A DNA stretch of 43,457 bases, taken from Sphingomonadaceae bacterium. Its GTDB lineage: Bacteria; Pseudomonadota; Alphaproteobacteria; Sphingomonadales; Sphingomonadaceae. The stretch lies in contig JAHEGQ010000002.1 in the NCBI GenBank assembly GCA_024645025.1, positions 1 through 43,457 on the forward strand. Reading direction: 5' to 3'. Positions 40,268 to 43,457 of this stretch are shown piece by piece; positions within the stretch are counted from its first letter, which is position 1, and the number at the start of each line of letters is the position of its first letter. The notes beneath the pieces are model-generated. The model was not told where the DNA came from and searched no databases. It was given only the letters and a program-made list of their open reading frames with translations. The position numbers and the translations under genes were made by a program.

Positions 40268-41998
40268 ATGCGCGACTGCCCTTCTTTTTCCCGCCGCGCC
40301 CTGATCCAGGGCCTTGGCGCGGGCGCTGCGCTGGCAGCGGCGCCCGCTTGGGCGCGCGGCCACAGCGTCAATGCCCGCAGCCATGGGGCGATCCGTGCGG
40401 GGTTTGACGAGGTCAGCGGGGCGACCATCGCGCTGGCCGTGGCGGCCGGAGAACGCCGGGTCGAAGGACGTGTTGGTCATGGCATTGCCGTCAATGGCAG
40501 TGTGCCCGGCCCGTTGATCCGCCTGCGCGAAGGGCAGACGGTCCAGTTGGATGTGACCAACCATCTGGATGAAGACACCTCCATCCACTGGCACGGCCTG
40601 TTGTTGCCCTTCCAGATGGATGGTGTGCCCGGCGTCAGCTTTCCGGGCATCAAACCCCATCAACAATTTCGCTATGAATTTCCGGTCCGCCAATCCGGAA
40701 CCTATTGGTATCACAGTCATTCCGGGCTGCAGGAACAATCCGGCCATTATGGCCCGCTGATTATTGATCCCGCCGGGCCAGACCCGATTTCGGCCGACCG
40801 CGATTACATCTTGCTCTTAAGCGAATTTACCCCGCTTCACCCCCATTTCATCATGAACCGCCTGCGGACGGGCGAGGGTTATTTCAACCACCAATTGCCC
40901 AGCTGGTCCGATGCCTATCCGCTATCCGGCAAAGCCCGGCGGGATTGGGCCCAGATGCGGATGCTGCCAACCGACATCGCGGATGTGGGCGCGCCCGCTT
41001 ATACCTATTTAGCCAATGGCCGCGGGCCGAACGAGGGGCTGGAATATCTTTTCCAGCCCGGCGAGCGCATCCGCCTGCGGATCATCAATGGGTCGGCCAT
41101 GACCTTTTTTAACGTCCGCATCCCGGGCGTGACGCTGACGGTCGTCGCCGCGGATGGCCAGATGGTCCAGCCGGTCGATGTGGACGAGCTCCAGATCGCC
41201 ACCGCTGAAACCTATGATGTGCTGATCACTCCCGGCGCCGAAAATGCCTATGCCATCGTGGCAGAGGCGATGAACCGGTCTGGCATGGCGCTGGCGATGC
41301 TGGCGCGCCAACCCGGCGCGCGCGCCGCTGTGCCCCCCCTACGCCCGGCCCCGCTTCTGGGCATGGCCGATATGGGCATGAACCATGGGGACAGCGCCCA
41401 GCCGGGCATGGACCATGGCCATGCTATGGGCAAAATGCCGATGCGCGACACGGCCCTTCTTCCCCCTGATGTGAAGATCAGCCCCGGGCTCGACATGGTT
41501 TCCATGGCCCCGGTGGACAAGATGGATGATCCCGGCCTTGGCCTGCGCGATGTCGACCATCGGGTGCTCACCTATCGGATGCTGCGCGCCCGCACGCCCA
41601 ATCCGGACACGCGCCCACCGACCCGCCTCTTGGAACTGCACCTGACGGGCAATATGAAACGCTATATGTGGTCGTTCGACGGCCAGATGTTCAGCGCGGT
41701 CAGCGATGTTCCGATCCGCTTTGGCTGGATGGAACGGGTGCGCATCAAGCTTGTCAACAATACGATGATGGCCCACCCCATCCACCTACACGGGATGTTC
41801 TTTGAACTGGTCAATGGGCAAAGTCCGGCGGACCAGCCGCGCAAAAATGTCGTGGTGGTCCAACCGGGGGCCAGCGCGACCTTTGATTTGACCGCCAATG
41901 AACCGGGCGACTGGGCGTTCCACTGCCACCTGCTTTATCACATGCATGGCGGGATGATGCAGATCGTCACTGTTGCCGGGCCGGGGGTAGCCGCGTGA
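40268..41998 (+). CDS. copA: Copper resistance multicopper oxidase CopA/PcoA, Tat-exported
   Basis: SRRALIQGLGAGAALAAAPAWA Tat signal; TSIHWHGLLLPFQMDGVPGVSFPG; GTYWYHSHSG; HPIHLHGMFFEL; WAFHCHLLYHMHGGMMQ; Met/His-rich MADMGMNHGDSAQPGMDHGHAMGKMPM. Confidence 0.97.
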   Translation: MRDCPSFSRRALIQGLGAGAALAAAPAWARGHSVNARSHGAIRAGFDEVSGATIALAVAAGERRVEGRVGHGIAVNGSVPGPLIRLREGQTVQLDVTNHLDEDTSIHWHGLLLPFQMDGVPGVSFPGIKPHQQFRYEFPVRQSGTYWYHSHSGLQEQSGHYGPLIIDPAGPDPISADRDYILLLSEFTPLHPHFIMNRLRTGEGYFNHQLPSWSDAYPLSGKARRDWAQMRMLPTDIADVGAPAYTYLANGRGPNEGLEYLFQPGERIRLRIINGSAMTFFNVRIPGVTLTVVAADGQMVQPVDVDELQIATAETYDVLITPGAENAYAIVAEAMNRSGMALAMLARQPGARAAVPPLRPAPLLGMADMGMNHGDSAQPGMDHGHAMGKMPMRDTALLPPDVKISPGLDMVSMAPVDKMDDPGLGLRDVDHRVLTYRMLRARTPNPDTRPPTRLLELHLTGNMKRYMWSFDGQMFSAVSDVPIRFGWMERVRIKLVNNTMMAHPIHLHGMFFELVNGQSPADQPRKNVVVVQPGASATFDLTANEPGDWAFHCHLLYHMHGGMMQIVTVAGPGVAA

Positions 41999-42813
41999 GG
42001 CACCTTGTCCGCCTGCTCGCCCTGTTGAGCGCCGCCTTGGTGGCGCTGCCAGTCGCGGCGCAGGACACCCCGGCCGACGCCGATCTGCCCGTTATGGAAA
42101 CCCCGGCACCCCCCGAAGCCGGCAGCGGGCCGCCGCGCGCCGCCGATGCCATTTGGGGGGCGCAGGCCATGCAGGCGTCGCGTGCGGAATTGGTCGCGAT
42201 GCACGGCGATTTTGCGACCTTCTGGGCGCGGGCCGACCGGATCGAAGTTCGCAGCACAGACGGCGCCGATAGCTATCTATGGGATGTGCAGGGCTATTAT
42301 GGCGGGCCAACCCAAAAGCTCTGGATCAAAAGCGAGGGCGACGGACAGTTTGGCCGGGCGATAGAGGAAGCCGATCTGCAGGCGCTCTGGTCAAAAGCGA
42401 TATCCCCTTATTGGGATGTGCAAATGGGCGTCCGCCAAGACTTGGTCGGACACGCCGCTACCCATGCCGCACTGGGCCTTCACGGGGTTGCCCCCTATTT
42501 CGTGGAAGTCGATGCCACCCTTTTTGTCGCGCACACTGGCGATCTGACCGCCCGCATCAAGGCAGAGCTGGACCAGCGGGTCACCCAAAGGTTGATCCTT
42601 CAACCCCGCGCCGAGCTGCGGCTGGCAGCACAGGCCACGCCCCATAAACAGGAAGCTGCGGGATTGACAAAGGCGGAGCTTGGCCTGCGTCTGCGCTATG
42701 AGCTGCGTCGCGAATGTGCCCCCTATATTGGCATAGAGCAAAGCTACGCCCGTATCGCCGGTCGCGCTGCCTCAGCGACGCGACTGGTCGCAGGTCTGCG
42801 ACTGTGGTTCTAG
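41995..42813 (+). CDS. copB: Copper resistance protein B (outer-membrane beta-barrel)
   Basis: DSYLWDVQGYYGGPTQKLWIKSEGDGQFGRAIEEADLQALWSKAISPYWDVQMGVRQDL...GLRLRYELRRECAPYIGIEQSY. GTG start overlapping copA. Confidence 0.95.
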   Translation: MRHLVRLLALLSAALVALPVAAQDTPADADLPVMETPAPPEAGSGPPRAADAIWGAQAMQASRAELVAMHGDFATFWARADRIEVRSTDGADSYLWDVQGYYGGPTQKLWIKSEGDGQFGRAIEEADLQALWSKAISPYWDVQMGVRQDLVGHAATHAALGLHGVAPYFVEVDATLFVAHTGDLTARIKAELDQRVTQRLILQPRAELRLAAQATPHKQEAAGLTKAELGLRLRYELRRECAPYIGIEQSYARIAGRAASATRLVAGLRLWF

Positions 42814-42832
42814 AAGGAAAAGGAAGATCAGG

Positions 42833-43237
42833 ATGATGGCTTGTGTCCGCTGGGCTGCCCTGTTGGCCCTTGCCCCGCTGGTGCTTGGTGCTGCCGCGCC
42901 CGCAAATGCCACTCCCGCGGCGGCGCCGCGCCTAACGGCATCGCAACCGGCACAAGGGGCGATTATTGCCAAGCCGAAGGTCATCACCTTGACCTTCAGC
43001 GACGCAATGGCCCCGGCTCAAACCTTGGTCAGCGTCGTGATGACCGCGATGCCGGGAATGGACGACCATGGCGAGATGCTGATCCGCAATTTCACGCCAA
43101 CTTGGTCCAACGCCAACCGCACATTGTCCCTGGCGCTGCGCCAGCCGCTGACGCCTGGCAGCTATGACGTGCGCTGGCAGGGAAAAAGCAGCGCCGGCCA
43201 AGCAGTGAAAGGCCTTATCAGCTTTCAGGTGCGGTGA
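42833..43237 (+). CDS. copC: CopC-domain copper resistance protein
   Basis: Signal peptide; PRLTASQPAQGAIIAKPKVITLTFSDAMAPAQTLVSVVMTAMPGMDDHGEMLIRNFTPTWSNANRTLSLALRQPLTPGSYDVRWQGKSSAGQAVKGLISFQV. Confidence 0.88.
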   Translation: MMACVRWAALLALAPLVLGAAAPANATPAAAPRLTASQPAQGAIIAKPKVITLTFSDAMAPAQTLVSVVMTAMPGMDDHGEMLIRNFTPTWSNANRTLSLALRQPLTPGSYDVRWQGKSSAGQAVKGLISFQVR

Positions 43238-43289
43238 GCGTTGCCGGGACGCATGAAACGCGACCGCGTCTAGACCGCCGGGCCGATTT

Positions 43290-43457
43290 TCAATCTGCCT
43301 TTGCCGGGTCCACCAAGATCTTGGCGTGCTTTTCAGGATCGCCCAGCGCGGCGAAAGCACCTTCCACCCCGTGAAGGCCCACAACGCCTGTCATCATTGG
43401 TTCGCACCGCACCTTGCCATCAGCGATCATGTATAAGGCATCGCGATATTCCAGCGG
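43290..43457 (-). CDS. C-terminal fragment of a zinc-type alcohol dehydrogenase-like protein (5' part beyond window)
   Basis: Hand translation to the stop at 43290: PLEYRDALYMIADGKVRCEPMMTGVVGLHGVEGAFAALGDPEKHAKILVDPAKAD. The tail pattern of MDR dehydrogenases. Confidence 0.65.
   Translation of the reverse strand, partial: PLEYRDALYMIADGKVRCEPMMTGVVGLHGVEGAFAALGDPEKHAKILVDPAKAD

Overview
This is a gene-dense, high-GC window that reads as alphaproteobacterial core chromosome, probably Sphingomonadales (inferred from gene content and synteny only: SciP/DUF1153, DUF1244 next to pyk, obg-proB, ftsK-lolA). I support about 40 protein-coding genes: mnmA, sciP, a SIMPL protein, an RND efflux pair, murA, a TetR/COG3687 divergent pair, obg-proB, a UbiH-type monooxygenase, ftsK-lolA, an M14 cytosolic-carboxypeptidase-like enzyme, rpmJ, an alkylsulfatase, pyk, gpmA, purEK, a cytochrome b561-YceI fusion, a polyamine ABC transporter, cysD-cysNC-cysQ and copABC. 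Both window edges cut a gene. I see no rRNA, tRNA, CRISPR, prophage or transposon. The window holds no clear multi-gene novel defence or metabolic system. The best second-look items are non-coding or fine-scale: a strongly foldable leader filling the gpmA-purE gap and covering the purE ribosome-binding region, a CopC homologue that appears to lack the Cu(II)-site residues, stacked dyads and a CtrA-like box around sciP, a near-consensus promoter whose -35 lies inside the first codons of the divergent tetR, and several operator-like inverted repeats. No database search or folding program was run; all structures were read by eye.
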